From Alphaproteobacteria bacterium (GTDB lineage Bacteria; Pseudomonadota; Alphaproteobacteria; Caulobacterales; Maricaulaceae), in the NCBI GenBank assembly GCA_024742735.1, contig JANSXV010000002.1, positions 434,001-498,000 on the forward strand: a stretch of DNA of 64,000 nucleotides. The letters are read 5' to 3'. Made by a program: the position numbers and the translations under genes. Within the stretch, counting starts at the first letter, position 1. Each line of letters starts with the position of its first letter. Positions 16,005 through 25,508 of the stretch are shown piece by piece. The notes below the pieces were generated by a model. The model was not told the DNA's origin. It saw nothing but the letters and a program-made list of their open reading frames with translations, and did not search any database.

Positions 16005-18122
16005 TCAGCGCTTCGTATCCTGAGGGCCGGCTTCCAATCGCTCCAGCTCGAGCGCGTCGATCCGCGATGTCAGCTCGACAAGCGCGATCTCGCTCTTCGC
16101 AGCTTCGCGCTCCTCCGCCTTGAGGCGCTGCAGGAGATTGAGGACGATCCGGCGGGTCTTGATCAGCGTCATGACCGAAACAGCCAGCGCTGCGACAGCC
16201 AGACCGGCCGTGCCCGCTGCGATCTTCAGCCCCAGGCCGGGAAGCGCCGCGACGAGTGCAGCGACGCCTGCTGCGCCCATCGCAAGCGCAAGGACCGCGC
16301 TCTTGTTGTTCTCGAAGGACTGCCGCAGAACGCTGCCAGAGTCATGGGTCGGCGCGCCGGCGGGCTTGTTGACGCCGGGCGCGCGCGTTGGCCTGTCAGG
16401 CGGCCGGCGCTCGCTTGTCCTTGGCCGCGCCACGGCGTCTTCAAGCGGCAGCCGCTCGAACACTTCAAGCTCTCCGCCGACCGTTGCGTTGAAAACCCGC
16501 ACGCCCTGCGCCTCGAGTGCGGCGCGAGACTGTTCGTATTGGGCGGTCATGGCGCTGAGGTCCGGGACATGCCAGCGCCGGCCGTTTCCAAAATAGCGAG
16601 GATCGAAGTGGTTCGGATCGTCATCGCGAGTGGACGTGAGGCCGATGCTTGAGCTGTCACCCTCCCCATCGCCGTGCTGCATGGAGTCGGTCAGCTTGTA
16701 AGTATTGTCGCAACCGACCAGGAAGATCTCCGAGAACCCCATATAGGCGGCCAGCTGGAGCATGGTGATCGTCACCGTGTGGGGCTGCACCAGATAGGCG
16801 CCGGGGTCTGGCGAGAACATTGACCAGGGCGGGTTCGCCATGGTGGGAATGCGCTGGTTGAAGAATAGCCGGTTCCGCCCGTCAGGAATGAGAGTCCGTG
16901 TCGCGACGGGGACCCCGCCGCCGGCATGATCTGTAAGGCGGGCCGGGAAGAAGCCGGTCATGCCCGGCTCGCTGGCGAGCATCGTGTTTATTTCATCGGC
17001 CCGATCGGGCAGAACTCTCGAATCCACGCAGGTGTAGTAGTCCGGTCGCCAGTCGATCCGGTCGAAGAGAAGAAAGATCCCGTTCGAACCGAACACGGTT
17101 TCGTCCTTGAGGAGGGACAGGTCCGTTCTGTTGAGCGACGGCCCGTTGCCGACGATGAAGCAGCGCTCCCCTGCGTGCTTGTCGCGAAATGCGGTCAGAT
17201 CACTTGGACTGAAGAGGGCCGCAGCGTTGTGAACGGCGGGCTTCGCCGCGGCCGAAGTCCGGCTGAGTTGGTGGAAGCGCCTGTTGACGGCGGAGGGCTT
17301 GAGGATGGGCGGGTCATACGCGGCCAGCTCGGCGTGGGCGCTCATTGCGGCGCCCAGATGCGGTGGGACCGGCTCTTCAGGCAGCACATCCGCAAAAGCC
17401 GTCCGGAACCCGGGTTCCAGCCGGCTGAGTTCACGTCCGAGAACCTGGCGAACCTCTTCGCGATAGGCTTTCTCCGCCACGACGGATCGCTGACCGGGGC
17501 GGATGCGGAAACATCCCAGGTGCCGGTCGACCGTGTACAGCTCGGATTCCCGGAAGAACCGCATCCAGAGCTCAAAATCGTTGGCGAGACTGAACCCTGT
17601 GTCCAGGCGGCCGCCGGCGCGATCCCAGAGACTGCGCCGCCAGAAGGTGGATTCCTGCTGGATGTAGGCGTTGTCCCCGCACAGCATTCTCAGGCGCGAC
17701 CAGGGGCGGGCCGGCTGGATATGCATAACCTCGCCGGAGGCGTCCATGGAGGAGGCGCGCCCCGTGATCCATTCGATCTCGGGGTGGGCGGCGAACAGGC
17801 GCTGGACGAACGCCAGCGATCCTTCAAACAGCATGTCGTCTGAATTGACCCAGCCCATGATGTCGCCGCTCGTGTGGGCGAAGCCCTTGTTGAGGGCGTC
17901 GGCGTGACCGTCATCGGGCTCGATGATGGTCTTGCTCAGCCGGCTGGAGAACTGGTTGATGATGGCCGGGGAACCGTCCGTCGATCCACCGTCGACGACG
18001 ACATATTCCAGCCCGTCCACGTCCTGGCTCAGGACAGAGGTGAGGGCGGCCTGCAGATAATCCGAGCCATTATAGTTCGGCGTGACGATGGATATCGTGG
18101 GCAGAGGAAGGGTGCTGGGCAT
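16005..18122 (-). CDS. GT2 glycosyltransferase fused to MptE/DUF115 domain with C-terminal membrane anchor
   Basis: A 705-residue multidomain protein. Residues 8-230 are a GT-A family 2 transferase (ISIVTPNYNGSDYL; VVVDGGSTDGS at 41-51; NSDD at 93-96 as the metal site; NDFELWMRFF). Residues about 305-570 are a DUF115 domain (CFIVGNGPSL at 321-330, LVGCDNTY at 468-475, DDPNHFDPRYF at 501-511), the same set as the gene at the left edge. A Pro/Arg linker (565-600) precedes two hydrophobic spans (about 608-653) and a Glu/Arg coiled coil (660-697). The layout suggests a membrane-tethered glycan polymerising or transfer enzyme. The start is 1 nt downstream of the GT2 gene on the same strand. Confidence 0.8.
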   Translation of the reverse strand: MPSTLPLPTISIVTPNYNGSDYLQAALTSVLSQDVDGLEYVVVDGGSTDGSPAIINQFSSRLSKTIIEPDDGHADALNKGFAHTSGDIMGWVNSDDMLFEGSLAFVQRLFAAHPEIEWITGRASSMDASGEVMHIQPARPWSRLRMLCGDNAYIQQESTFWRRSLWDRAGGRLDTGFSLANDFELWMRFFRESELYTVDRHLGCFRIRPGQRSVVAEKAYREEVRQVLGRELSRLEPGFRTAFADVLPEEPVPPHLGAAMSAHAELAAYDPPILKPSAVNRRFHQLSRTSAAAKPAVHNAAALFSPSDLTAFRDKHAGERCFIVGNGPSLNRTDLSLLKDETVFGSNGIFLLFDRIDWRPDYYTCVDSRVLPDRADEINTMLASEPGMTGFFPARLTDHAGGGVPVATRTLIPDGRNRLFFNQRIPTMANPPWSMFSPDPGAYLVQPHTVTITMLQLAAYMGFSEIFLVGCDNTYKLTDSMQHGDGEGDSSSIGLTSTRDDDPNHFDPRYFGNGRRWHVPDLSAMTAQYEQSRAALEAQGVRVFNATVGGELEVFERLPLEDAVARPRTSERRPPDRPTRAPGVNKPAGAPTHDSGSVLRQSFENNKSAVLALAMGAAGVAALVAALPGLGLKIAAGTAGLAVAALAVSVMTLIKTRRIVLNLLQRLKAEEREAAKSEIALVELTSRIDALELERLEAGPQDTKR

Positions 18123-18123
18123 G

Positions 18124-18867
18124 TCAGCGCGCCTCCCTAGCCGTGTGTCTGGCGAACGCCAATACTGATTTCAAGGCATTGAACGGCCCGGCGTGGCGGT
18201 TGACCAGGCGGAAGATTTCACTGAGCCGCGCCAGATTGATCTGGGCGGTCTTGGTGCCTTCGCCCATGAACACCCGGGACAGGACCGCGTCGGTCCGCTG
18301 AAATGGCGCTCCCGCGGCGTAGAGACGAATCCAGAGGTCCCAGTCCATGGTGAAATGCAGCGTCCGGTCGAGGCCGCCGACGCGCTCCGCCCAGTCGCGG
18401 CGCACAAAGCAGGACGGCTGTGAGATCAGATTGGAGCGGTACAACAGATCGCTGACCTCGTCGACCTGATCATGCGTTCCTGTGATCGTCCCGTGCACGT
18501 CTACAAAGTCTGAACCACCATAAAAAACAGCGAGTTCCGGGTCTGAAGCAAACGCCGCAGCCGCAAGGGTCAGGGCGCCGGGCGCCAGCTGGTCATCGGC
18601 GTTAAGCCAGAACACCACATCGCCGCCGATGCGCGCCCAACCCTCTGCGATCGCGTCGGCCTGACCGGCGTCAGGCCCCTCGCGTCTGAAGGCGAAGTCA
18701 ACTCCGCTGGCGTCCGCTGCTTCAGCCACGCGGCGATCGCCGCTGGCGTCCATGAAGGCGACTGCAAGCGGCGCCGTCTGGCCGGCCAGGCTTTCAAGTG
18801 CGGCTGGAAGCAGAGGGTGCCAGGCGCCCACGGGCATGACGGCGGCGAACTGGATCGGGGCGGCCAT
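18124..18867 (-). CDS. Family 2-like glycosyltransferase
   Basis: A 247-residue GT-A protein. It opens FAAVMPVGAWHPLLPAALES, an atypical version of the GT2 first strand. The metal-binding NADD is in VFWLNADDQL, and SCFVRRDWAERVGGLDRTL followed by MDWDLWIRL is the acceptor-side GT2 signature (DxDLW). The start ATG lies at 18867. It is cotranscribed with the fusion gene downstream (1 nt spacing). It probably adds one sugar to the locus polysaccharide; donor unknown. Confidence 0.82.
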   Translation of the reverse strand: MAAPIQFAAVMPVGAWHPLLPAALESLAGQTAPLAVAFMDASGDRRVAEAADASGVDFAFRREGPDAGQADAIAEGWARIGGDVVFWLNADDQLAPGALTLAAAAFASDPELAVFYGGSDFVDVHGTITGTHDQVDEVSDLLYRSNLISQPSCFVRRDWAERVGGLDRTLHFTMDWDLWIRLYAAGAPFQRTDAVLSRVFMGEGTKTAQINLARLSEIFRLVNRHAGPFNALKSVLAFARHTAREAR

Positions 18868-19038
18868 CCATGGCTCCGGCGCGTTGTTTGGGGCGAAGCC
18901 CTGGATTGACGCCGCATATTACCGGCAGGCCTGAGCCCCGCAATGTCCGCGCACAGGCGATCACCAGCCCGCCTGCCTCTGGCGGTGCGCTTATACGCAG
19001 CCGGTTACAGCGCAGCGGATTCCCGCTAAACCAGACTC

Positions 19039-20118
19039 ATGGACTGCACTTATCTCATCACCGGCGGGCTGGGCTTCATCGGATCGGCCGTGGTCCGCCG
19101 GATCATCGAAGCGGGCGGTCGCGCGACCGTGCTGGACGCACAGACCTACGCCGCCAACCCTGCGGCCGTCGAGGCGTGCGCCGGATCCGGCCGCTATCGT
19201 TTCGAGCCCGGCGATGTCCGTGATCGGGAGAAGGTCGCTTCGGTGATCGAAGCGTGCCGGCCCGACGTCATCATGCATCTGGCCGCCGAGACCCATGTGG
19301 ACCGCTCGATCGACGGGCCGGCGGCGTTCATCGACACCAACGTCACCGGGACCTATCAAGTCCTGGAGGCGGCCCGGGCCTATCACGAGACGCTGAGCGG
19401 CGAGGCGCGCGACCGGTTGCGTGTCCACCATGTCTCCACCGACGAAGTGTTCGGCTCTCTCGGCGTGGATGACCCGGCGTTCACTGAGACCACCCGGTAC
19501 GACCCACGCTCGCCCTACGCCGCTTCGAAGGCCGCCTCCGATCATCTGGTGCGGGCCTGGGGCGAGACCTATGGGCTTCCCGTCGTGCTGTCGAACTGCT
19601 CGAACAATTACGGGCCGTGGCAGTATCCGGAGAAGCTCATCCCGCTGATGATCGCCAAGGCGCTCGATGGCCAGGCGTTGCCGGTCTATGGACGCGGGGA
19701 GAATGTGCGCGACTGGCTCCATGTGGAAGACCACGCCGAGGCGCTGCTCCTGATCGCCGCACGCGGCAGGACTGGAGAAAGCTACAATGTCGGCGGTGGG
19801 GTCGAGCGCAGCAATATCGAGGTCGTGCGCGCGATCTGCGCGGCGCTGGACGATCGCCGCCCTCAAGCCGCACCCCATGAGCGTCTGATCAGTTTCGTGG
19901 CCGACCGGCCGGGCCATGATTTCCGGTACGCCATGAATTTCGACCGGATCCGCACAGAGCTCGGCTGGACGCCGCGGCGCAGTTTCGAGGACGGCCTGAA
20001 AGACACCGTGGACTGGTATCTTGACCACGAGGACTGGTGGCGCTCGGTCCTGGACCGCGATGGCGGCGCGCCCCGGCTGGGCCTGGCGGCCGCCAGCACG
20101 ACCGGAGCGCTGTCATGA
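19039..20118 (+). CDS. rfbB: dTDP-glucose 4,6-dehydratase
   Basis: Makes dTDP-4-keto-6-deoxy-D-glucose. It has 359 residues. The Rossmann motif GGLGFIG is at 9-15, [10 protein letters not shown] at 82-91, the catalytic T134-D135-E136 triad, and Y160 and K164 (SPYAASK). [13 protein letters not shown] is family-specific. The ATG of rfbA overlaps its TGA (ATGA), so rfbB and rfbA are translationally coupled. rfbC and rfbD are absent from the window, so the product may feed an amino or deoxy sugar rather than rhamnose. Confidence 0.96.
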   Translation: MDCTYLITGGLGFIGSAVVRRIIEAGGRATVLDAQTYAANPAAVEACAGSGRYRFEPGDVRDREKVASVIEACRPDVIMHLAAETHVDRSIDGPAAFIDTNVTGTYQVLEAARAYHETLSGEARDRLRVHHVSTDEVFGSLGVDDPAFTETTRYDPRSPYAASKAASDHLVRAWGETYGLPVVLSNCSNNYGPWQYPEKLIPLMIAKALDGQALPVYGRGENVRDWLHVEDHAEALLLIAARGRTGESYNVGGGVERSNIEVVRAICAALDDRRPQAAPHERLISFVADRPGHDFRYAMNFDRIRTELGWTPRRSFEDGLKDTVDWYLDHEDWWRSVLDRDGGAPRLGLAAASTTGALS

Positions 20119-20987
20119 AAGGCATCATCCTGGCCGGCGGGGCCGGCACGCGCCTGCACCCGGTGACCCTGGCCCAGTCCAAGCAGCTTCTGCCGGTCTA
20201 CGACAAGCCGATGATCTACTATCCGCTGTCCTGCCTGATGATGGCGGGCATCCAGGATATTCTGATCATCTCCACGCCGGAGGATCTGCCCGCCTTCCAG
20301 CGCCTGCTGGGCGACGGATCGGCCTTCGGCGTGACTTTCAGCTATGCCGAACAGCCCTCGCCGGACGGGCTGGCCCAGGCCTTCATCATCGGGCGCGACT
20401 TCGTGGGGGCTGATGCGGTCGCCCTGGTGCTGGGCGATAACATCTTCTACGGCCATGGCCTGCCGGCCCTGCTGCGCAAGGCGGCGGACCTCAAAAGCGG
20501 CGCGCGCATCTTCGGCGCCAGAGTCGCCGATCCGGGACGCTATGGCGTGCTGGAGCTGGATGGCGGTCTCGCCCCGATCTCCATCGAGGAAAAGCCGGCG
20601 GCGCCGAAATCGAACTTCGCGGTCACGGGGCTTTATTTTTACGACAACGACGTGCTGGACATCGCCGCCGGAGTGCAGCCGTCGAACCGGGGCGAGTTGG
20701 AGATCACCGACGTCAATCGAGCCTATCTCCAGCGTGGCGATCTGGGCGTGGAGCTTCTGGGCCGGGGCTATGCCTGGTTCGACACCGGCACCCATGATTC
20801 GCTTCTGGACGCCGCCAATTTCGTGCGCACCCTGTCCGAGCGTCAGGGTCTGCGCATCGCGGCGCCGGAAGAGATCGCCTGGCGCAATGGATGGCTGTCC
20901 GACGAGGCGCTCGTCGAAGCTGGATCCCGGTTCGCCAACAGCGGCTATGGCCGGTATCTTTCAGGGCTTCCTGGCGGGCCCCGCTAG
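20115..20987 (+). CDS. rfbA: Glucose-1-phosphate thymidylyltransferase
   Basis: Forms dTDP-glucose from dTTP and glucose-1-phosphate, feeding RfbB. It has 290 residues. The nucleotide-binding signature [11 protein letters not shown] is at 8-18, with [26 protein letters not shown] and the sugar-site SIEEKP. The start at 20115 overlaps the rfbB stop; an earlier in-frame start lies inside rfbB and lacks family sequence. Its TAG shares the CTAG palindrome with the stop of the convergent Nudix gene (20984-20987). Confidence 0.96.
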   Translation: MKGIILAGGAGTRLHPVTLAQSKQLLPVYDKPMIYYPLSCLMMAGIQDILIISTPEDLPAFQRLLGDGSAFGVTFSYAEQPSPDGLAQAFIIGRDFVGADAVALVLGDNIFYGHGLPALLRKAADLKSGARIFGARVADPGRYGVLELDGGLAPISIEEKPAAPKSNFAVTGLYFYDNDVLDIAAGVQPSNRGELEITDVNRAYLQRGDLGVELLGRGYAWFDTGTHDSLLDAANFVRTLSERQGLRIAAPEEIAWRNGWLSDEALVEAGSRFANSGYGRYLSGLPGGPR

Positions 20988-21544
20988 CCTTCGGTGCTGA
21001 ATCCCAGCTCGGCGCAGAGCGCGTCGTGGACCGTGGCGATCTCGCCGTTGGTCAGGGCGTCTTTCAGCTCCGTCTCGTCGATCAGCCGGACGGCGGCGGT
21101 CTCCAGATCGTCAGTGTCGCGCGCCGGAGCGCCGGAGACGCCTTCGGCCAGGAAGAAATTCCCCCAGCCGATACCGAAATTGGAATGCATGCAGAACCGG
21201 CCGAGCGGGCGGACCGTGTCCGCCTTGAACCCGGTCTCCTCGGTCAATTCGCGCAGGGCGGCCTTCGCCGGATCTTCACCGGCCTCCACATGGCCGCCTG
21301 GAAAGCTCAGCGCAAAGCGGCGCGGACCCTGGCGCCACTGGCGCAGCATGATGATCCGGCCTGAGGCCTCCCGGGCGAAAACCAGGGCGAAATCCATCGC
21401 CTCGACCCGGTGAAAATCCTCCACCACCTGGCCGGACCCGGTCTCCACGGTCTCCTGAAAGACACGAATCCAGGGCGAGCCGTCATGGACCAGACGGCTG
21501 TCGCGCACGCGCCATGGGCGCTCTGGTTCTCTGCTGCCGGTCAC
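20984..21544 (-). CDS. Nudix hydrolase (ADP-ribose pyrophosphatase-like)
   Basis: A 186-residue protein with a complete Nudix box at 84-106 (G, E90, R98-E99, E102-E103, G105). An N-terminal beta-rich segment with [18 protein letters not shown] precedes it, as in ADP-ribose/ADP-sugar pyrophosphatases. It cleaves a nucleoside diphosphate linked to X; a sugar-nucleotide clean-up role fits the neighbouring rfbA and glmM but is inference. It lies 2 nt downstream of glmM on the same strand. The stop codon overlaps the convergent rfbA stop by 4 nt. Confidence 0.9.
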   Translation of the reverse strand: MTGSREPERPWRVRDSRLVHDGSPWIRVFQETVETGSGQVVEDFHRVEAMDFALVFAREASGRIIMLRQWRQGPRRFALSFPGGHVEAGEDPAKAALRELTEETGFKADTVRPLGRFCMHSNFGIGWGNFFLAEGVSGAPARDTDDLETAAVRLIDETELKDALTNGEIATVHDALCAELGFSTEG

Positions 21545-21546
21545 GT

Positions 21547-22896
21547 CTATTCGCCGGCTGATTCCAGAGCGCCGCAGATCTGATCGACGGCGGGAACCAC
21601 CAGCTTGCGCTCGCCCTCGGCCATGACACGGATCACCGGCTCGGTGCCCGAGGCGCGCACGAGCAGGCGGCCCTTGCCGTTGAGGCTGGCCTCGGCGTCG
21701 GCGATGGCGGCTTTGACCACGTCGGCCTCCATGGGCCTTGCGCCGGGCGCATAGCGCACGTTCTTCAGGATCTGCGGCGCCGGCTTGAAGACGCTCAGCA
21801 GCTTGCTGGCCGGCTGATCGCCCTCCACCAGAAGCGCGAGCACCTGAAGCGCGGCGATCAGCGCGTCGCCGGTCGTGGCGAAATCCGACAGCACGATATG
21901 GCCGGACTGCTCCCCGCCCAGATTGGACGCGCCCGCACGCATGGCCTCGACCACGTACCGGTCGCCGACCTTGGCGCGCTCAAGGCCTATGCCATGTTCG
22001 GCGAGCTTCTGCTCCAGACCCATATTGCTCATGACCGTGGTGACGATCTTGTCGCCCTGCAGCTTGCCGGCCTTCTTCCAGGCCAGGGCGATCAGGCCGA
22101 TCAGCTGGTCGCCATCCACGATCCGGCCGGTCTCGTCGCACAGGATCACCCGGTCGGCGTCGCCATCGAGGGCAATGCCCAGATCGGCGCGGTATTTCAG
22201 CACCTGGGCAGCCAGACCCTGGGGCGCCACGGCGCCGCAATCTTCATTGATATTGGTGCCGTCCGGGCGGTCATTGATCGGGATCACGTCCGCACCCAGC
22301 TCCCAGAGCACGCGCGGAGCCACCTTGTAGGCTGCGCCATTGGCGCAATCGACCACGATGCGAAGGCCGGACAGGCGCATGTGGCGCGGGAAGGTCGCTT
22401 TCACGATCTCCACATAGCGCGCCTGGGCGTCGTCGACGCGCTTGGCCCGGCCGATCTCGGTCGGGGGGCTCAGGGCCTCGGACGGATCGCCGTCCATCAG
22501 CGCCTCGATCTCCAGTTCCGCAGCGTCGTTGAGCTTGTACCCGTCCGGACCGAACAGCTTGATGCCGTTGTCTTCGTAGGGGTTGTGGGAGGCGGTGATC
22601 ATCACGCCAAGATCGGCGCGCAGCGAGCGCGTCAGGGTCGCGACCGCCGGGGTCGGCAGCGGGCCGAACACGTTCACATCCATGCCCGCGCTGGTGAAGC
22701 CGGCGGTGAGCGCATTCTCGATCATGTAGCCGGACAGCCGGGTGTCCTTGCCGATCACGACCGTATGGCGGCGATCATCGGCGCGGCGGAAAAAGCGCGC
22801 CGCCGCCATGCCCAGGCGAAGGGCGGTCTCCGCCGTCATGACGCCGGAATTGGTCCGTCCGCGGATGCCGTCCGTGCCGAAATATCGCTTGGTCAT
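21547..22896 (-). CDS. glmM: Phosphoglucosamine mutase
   Basis: Interconverts glucosamine-6-phosphate and glucosamine-1-phosphate for UDP-GlcNAc synthesis. It has 449 residues, typical. The start [13 protein letters not shown] is family-specific. The phosphoserine loop [11 protein letters not shown] puts S103 at the catalytic site. The Mg loop is DGDADR, and the C-terminal phosphate-binding loop is [14 protein letters not shown]. In many alphaproteobacteria glmM sits with folP behind ftsH; here it is next to the Nudix gene, about 27 kb from ftsH. Confidence 0.97.
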   Translation of the reverse strand: MTKRYFGTDGIRGRTNSGVMTAETALRLGMAAARFFRRADDRRHTVVIGKDTRLSGYMIENALTAGFTSAGMDVNVFGPLPTPAVATLTRSLRADLGVMITASHNPYEDNGIKLFGPDGYKLNDAAELEIEALMDGDPSEALSPPTEIGRAKRVDDAQARYVEIVKATFPRHMRLSGLRIVVDCANGAAYKVAPRVLWELGADVIPINDRPDGTNINEDCGAVAPQGLAAQVLKYRADLGIALDGDADRVILCDETGRIVDGDQLIGLIALAWKKAGKLQGDKIVTTVMSNMGLEQKLAEHGIGLERAKVGDRYVVEAMRAGASNLGGEQSGHIVLSDFATTGDALIAALQVLALLVEGDQPASKLLSVFKPAPQILKNVRYAPGARPMEADVVKAAIADAEASLNGKGRLLVRASGTEPVIRVMAEGERKLVVPAVDQICGALESAGE

Positions 22897-22983
22897 CGCC
22901 TGTCTCCACTTGCCGGGCGGCGCCGTTCATACCCGAAATGCCTATAGCATCGGTGAACGCCGCGCCACGGTCGGTGATGCAGG

Positions 22984-23568
22984 CTAGTCCTGTTCGTCAG
23001 CGCGGCGTATGGCGATGGCTGCGATATCGACAGGGCCCCGCGCCGGATAAACGCCGAGATAATCGCCGTTGGCCCCGCCTGTCAGCGGAACGTCATAGGT
23101 GAAGCGCGCCACGGCGAACTCAGTCTCCGCAGCCAGGGGCGTCCAGCCGCTATTTCCAGACTCAGCTGTGGAGTAGGCCGCACGAAGCGCGGTGTCATCT
23201 CCACGCATGACGATCATCACCTCGATCATCTGGCCCGAGAATGCCTGCTCGGCGGCGCCGTCGATCGTGATGTAGGCGCCGCTGGTGCGCCCCCCGCTTC
23301 TGGGGTCGGCCGGCTGACCGCTCACGGTGACATGTCCGCCATCAGCGGATGGAACGACGCTCAGCCCCTCCGGAACGGTCAGAGCAGCCGCTAGCGCGTC
23401 TGCACCCTCGATCAGGACCGTGGAACCGGAAAGCCCATACACGTCCGGGGCTTCATTCGTCTGCGAGACGTCAGCCGGCGCGCCGGCCGCCGGGGAGTCC
23501 GGTTCCTGTCCGCAGGCCGCGAGCACGGCGATGAAAGCGAGCGTGGGGGCGAGCGGTTTCAGGGTCAT
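22984..23568 (-). CDS. Putative lipoprotein, unknown function
   Basis: A 194-residue protein starting MTLKPLAPTLAFIAVLAACG, a signal peptide with lipobox LAAC, followed by an acidic/Pro-rich tether. The body (about 45-190) is beta-rich with few charged clusters, no Cys and a GDYLGVYPARG segment; it looks like a jelly-roll type carbohydrate-binding fold, but no family is recognised. The ATG at 23568 has AAGGAG 7 nt upstream; a longer frame upstream is not protein-like. It is divergent from the zapA pair. Confidence 0.75.
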   Translation of the reverse strand: MTLKPLAPTLAFIAVLAACGQEPDSPAAGAPADVSQTNEAPDVYGLSGSTVLIEGADALAAALTVPEGLSVVPSADGGHVTVSGQPADPRSGGRTSGAYITIDGAAEQAFSGQMIEVMIVMRGDDTALRAAYSTAESGNSGWTPLAAETEFAVARFTYDVPLTGGANGDYLGVYPARGPVDIAAIAIRRADEQD

Positions 23569-23700
23569 GTGCGGCTCCTTGTGCGTGACGGGTATACCCT
23601 GCACTAAGCGAACAATTCGGGCGAATCTTTGTCGCTGCGCAATGGGGCGAACCTGCTTCGATGCTTGAACTTTCACCGATAAAGGCGGATTTTGACAGGC

Positions 23701-23958
23701 ATGGCTCCGTCCGACCCAAAAGAAGCCGCCGTTCCCGATCGGCTCGAGCTGGCGCAAACCCGCCTTGACGAGGCGTGCGCGCGGCTTGCGGCGCGCCTTG
23801 ATGACCTGGCCTCTGCGGCCAGGGGCGTGCGGGGGGCGGATATTGAGCGGCCGTACAATGCCGCGGATGAGGCGCTGGCGCAGGCCGCCGGCGAGGCTTC
23901 ACACGCGTTGGCCGAGGCGATCGCCGAGCTACAGGCGCTGCGCGGAGACCGCTCATGA
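23701..23958 (+). CDS. Small coiled-coil protein encoded before zapA (DUF4164-like)
   Basis: An 85-residue Ala/Glu/Arg-rich helical protein (for example LDEACARLAARLDDLASAA), matching the small coiled-coil proteins often encoded directly upstream of zapA in alphaproteobacteria. Its stop overlaps the zapA ATG (ATGA), a strong sign of coupling. The start ATG at 23701 has AAAGGCGG 12 nt upstream; an in-frame TTG at 23692 is the alternative. Probably an accessory to ZapA in Z-ring assembly (inference from position). Confidence 0.75.
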   Translation: MAPSDPKEAAVPDRLELAQTRLDEACARLAARLDDLASAARGVRGADIERPYNAADEALAQAAGEASHALAEAIAELQALRGDRS

Positions 23959-24323
23959 GCAAGGTCACGATCTCGCTGAACGGGCGCGCCTTCACAATCG
24001 GCTGCGAAGAAGGCCAGCAAGCCTATCTGCGCGACCTCGCCGGGCATCTGGACGGGCATGTTCGTGACCTTTCGGACAAGGTCGGACAGATCGGTGATCT
24101 GCGCCTTCTTCTGATGGCCTCGCTCATCGTGGCCGACGAGATGCGCGAAGCCCAGGGCCGTATTGAAGCGCTGGAGGAGGAGCGGTCCGACCTGAAGGGC
24201 CGTCTCTCCCAGGCCGAGGCGCGTGTGCGAACCGAGCGCGCGCGGGCGGCCGAAGCAATCGAGGCCGCCGCGGCGCGCCTGGAATCGCTTTGCGAGATCG
24301 GCGCGGATGGAGAGGGGACTTGA
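23955..24323 (+). CDS. zapA: Cell division protein ZapA
   Basis: A 122-residue FtsZ-ring-associated protein. The N-terminal globular head (VTISLNGRAFTIGCEEGQQ, then DLAGHLDGHVRDLS) is diagnostic, and LRLLLMASLIVADEM leads into the C-terminal coiled coil (about 55-115) that dimerises ZapA. It binds and cross-links FtsZ filaments at midcell. The ATG overlaps the stop of the upstream small gene. A 6S RNA-like sequence follows directly, the usual alphaproteobacterial arrangement. Confidence 0.93.
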   Translation: MSKVTISLNGRAFTIGCEEGQQAYLRDLAGHLDGHVRDLSDKVGQIGDLRLLLMASLIVADEMREAQGRIEALEEERSDLKGRLSQAEARVRTERARAAEAIEAAAARLESLCEIGADGEGT

Positions 24324-24355
24324 GCTGATCGCGCTTCAGCCCCATCTTCCATGAC

Positions 24356-24517
24356 GGCGGGCTCTGGAGCGTTCGACAGGCCTTAACATCCCGAGGACCT
24401 TACATCTCTGAGAGGGAGCTGTCCCTGCCCCTGGCCGTGGCCTCGGGTACACGGCGCCCACCTGGTCTACCGGGTCATCAGGGTTGGAAAATGGTCACCG
24501 GCGCATTTGGACCCGCC
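24356..24517 (+). ncRNA. ssrS: 6S RNA (RNA polymerase-binding regulatory RNA)
   Basis: It lies between zapA and the 5-formyl-THF cyclo-ligase gene, the conserved place for 6S RNA. GGCGGG (24356-24361) pairs with CCCGCC (24512-24517), and the stem continues with mostly wobble and GC pairs toward GGAGCG/CGC. The interior holds segments I recall from alphaproteobacterial 6S RNAs (CTCTGAGAGGGAGCTGTCCC and GGCGCCCACCT, then a GGT-CTA-CC hairpin). The length of about 162 nt is normal. Ends are estimated from the closing stem. It would mimic an open promoter and hold sigma-70 RNA polymerase in stationary phase. A covariance-model search (RF00013) would settle this. Confidence 0.82.
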
Positions 24518-24613
24518 GCCTTTAGCATATTGCGCCGCACAAAAATCAGTTGCAGCGCTCGCTTCCCGCGATAGGGTCTGTTTCCTGGTTAACCATTGTC
24601 AAGGGGACAGACG

Positions 24614-24787
24614 ATGACCGATGCGGAACACAAGCTGCTGTGCATGCTGGCGAAGGCCGACGGCGCAGATCCGGAGAAGCTGACCAAGGCCAATGTGCGC
24701 AAGTATTACGCGGATGTTTTGCTCAGCCAGAAGATCGCGGAGCACGAGGCTGAGCGCCTGTTTCAGGGCTGGCGTTCCAAGAAATAA
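24614..24787 (+). CDS. Small protein, unknown
   Basis: A 57-residue protein starting at an ATG with AAGGGG 7 nt upstream. It begins MTDAEHKLLCMLAKADGAD and ends RLFQGWRSKK. The layout is three short helices with balanced charge and a single Cys; no family is recognised. It lies between the 6S RNA and the cyclo-ligase gene and is preceded by a GGTTAACC element. Its good ribosome site and amino-acid composition support it as real. Confidence 0.65.
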   Translation: MTDAEHKLLCMLAKADGADPEKLTKANVRKYYADVLLSQKIAEHEAERLFQGWRSKK

Positions 24788-24817
24788 GCTGGCCTGGCGT
24801 CAGTGCGCCGTTGAGCA

Positions 24818-25393
24818 ATGCTGACGGGCTGGCGCAAAGCGAGAGCCCGGCGGGCGGCTGCGGCCGCCCGCAAGAGGGCGTTCGAGGCGGATGCGAACGC
24901 CGGCGCACGCTTGGCAGAACATTTTCCGGATGAAATCTGGCCGCCGCTGCACTCGGTTGTGGCCGGCTACTTTGCGATCCGGGACGAGATCGACCCGCGC
25001 CCGCTCATGGAGACCTTCCATTGCGAGCAGGTGCGTCTGGCGCTGCCGTGCGTGACAGGTCCCGATCAGCCGCTTGTGTTCCGCTCTTGGAGCCCAGGCG
25101 ATGAGCTGGTGAAGGGCGCCTTCGCGATCAGTGAACCCCGGGCGTCCGCGCCGGAAGTCCGCCCCAGCCTGGTGCTTCTGCCCTTGCTGGCCTTCGACGG
25201 CGCCGGCCGGCGGCTGGGGTATGGCGCCGGCTTTTATGACCGCACGATCGAGGTCTTGCGGGGCCTGGGGCCAGTGACGACGGTGGGACTGGCCTATGAG
25301 GCCCAGCGGCTGAAGCGGGTGCCGACCGCAAGCCACGACGCTGCGCTGGACTGGATCGTGACCGAGCAGGGCGCCTATCGTACCGGCGCGTAG
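24818..25393 (+). CDS. fau: 5-formyltetrahydrofolate cyclo-ligase
   Basis: ATP-dependent conversion of 5-formyl-THF to 5,10-methenyl-THF, returning folate to one-carbon metabolism. It has 191 residues. An N-terminal Arg/Ala helix (RKARARRAAAAARKRAF) precedes VVAGYFAIRDEIDPRPLM. The signature LLAFDGAGRRLGYGAGFYDR (128-147) contains the phosphate-binding Gly/Tyr loop. Placement downstream of the 6S RNA is the conserved zapA-ssrS-fau order. It starts at the ATG at 24818; no strong ribosome site. Confidence 0.93.
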   Translation: MLTGWRKARARRAAAAARKRAFEADANAGARLAEHFPDEIWPPLHSVVAGYFAIRDEIDPRPLMETFHCEQVRLALPCVTGPDQPLVFRSWSPGDELVKGAFAISEPRASAPEVRPSLVLLPLLAFDGAGRRLGYGAGFYDRTIEVLRGLGPVTTVGLAYEAQRLKRVPTASHDAALDWIVTEQGAYRTGA

Positions 25394-25508
25394 CGTTTCG
25401 AAATCCTGGCTCACCTTTCGTGATTTACTTCCCGGGCGCACTTCGCTTAATCCGGCGCTCATCACGCATGACACGCGGCTGACGCGCCGCGCCAGAGAGG
25501 CCTGACCC

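Noticed and set aside
15985-16011. Hairpin GCGCTGA/TCAGCGC between convergent genes
   Set aside because: Loop of 13 nt and no U-tract on either strand, so it is not reported as a terminator.
24585-24600. CtrA-box candidate at GGTTAACC
   Set aside because: Only one half-site is present; the TTAA-N7-TTAA pairing is missing. The same holds for the one near 36112.
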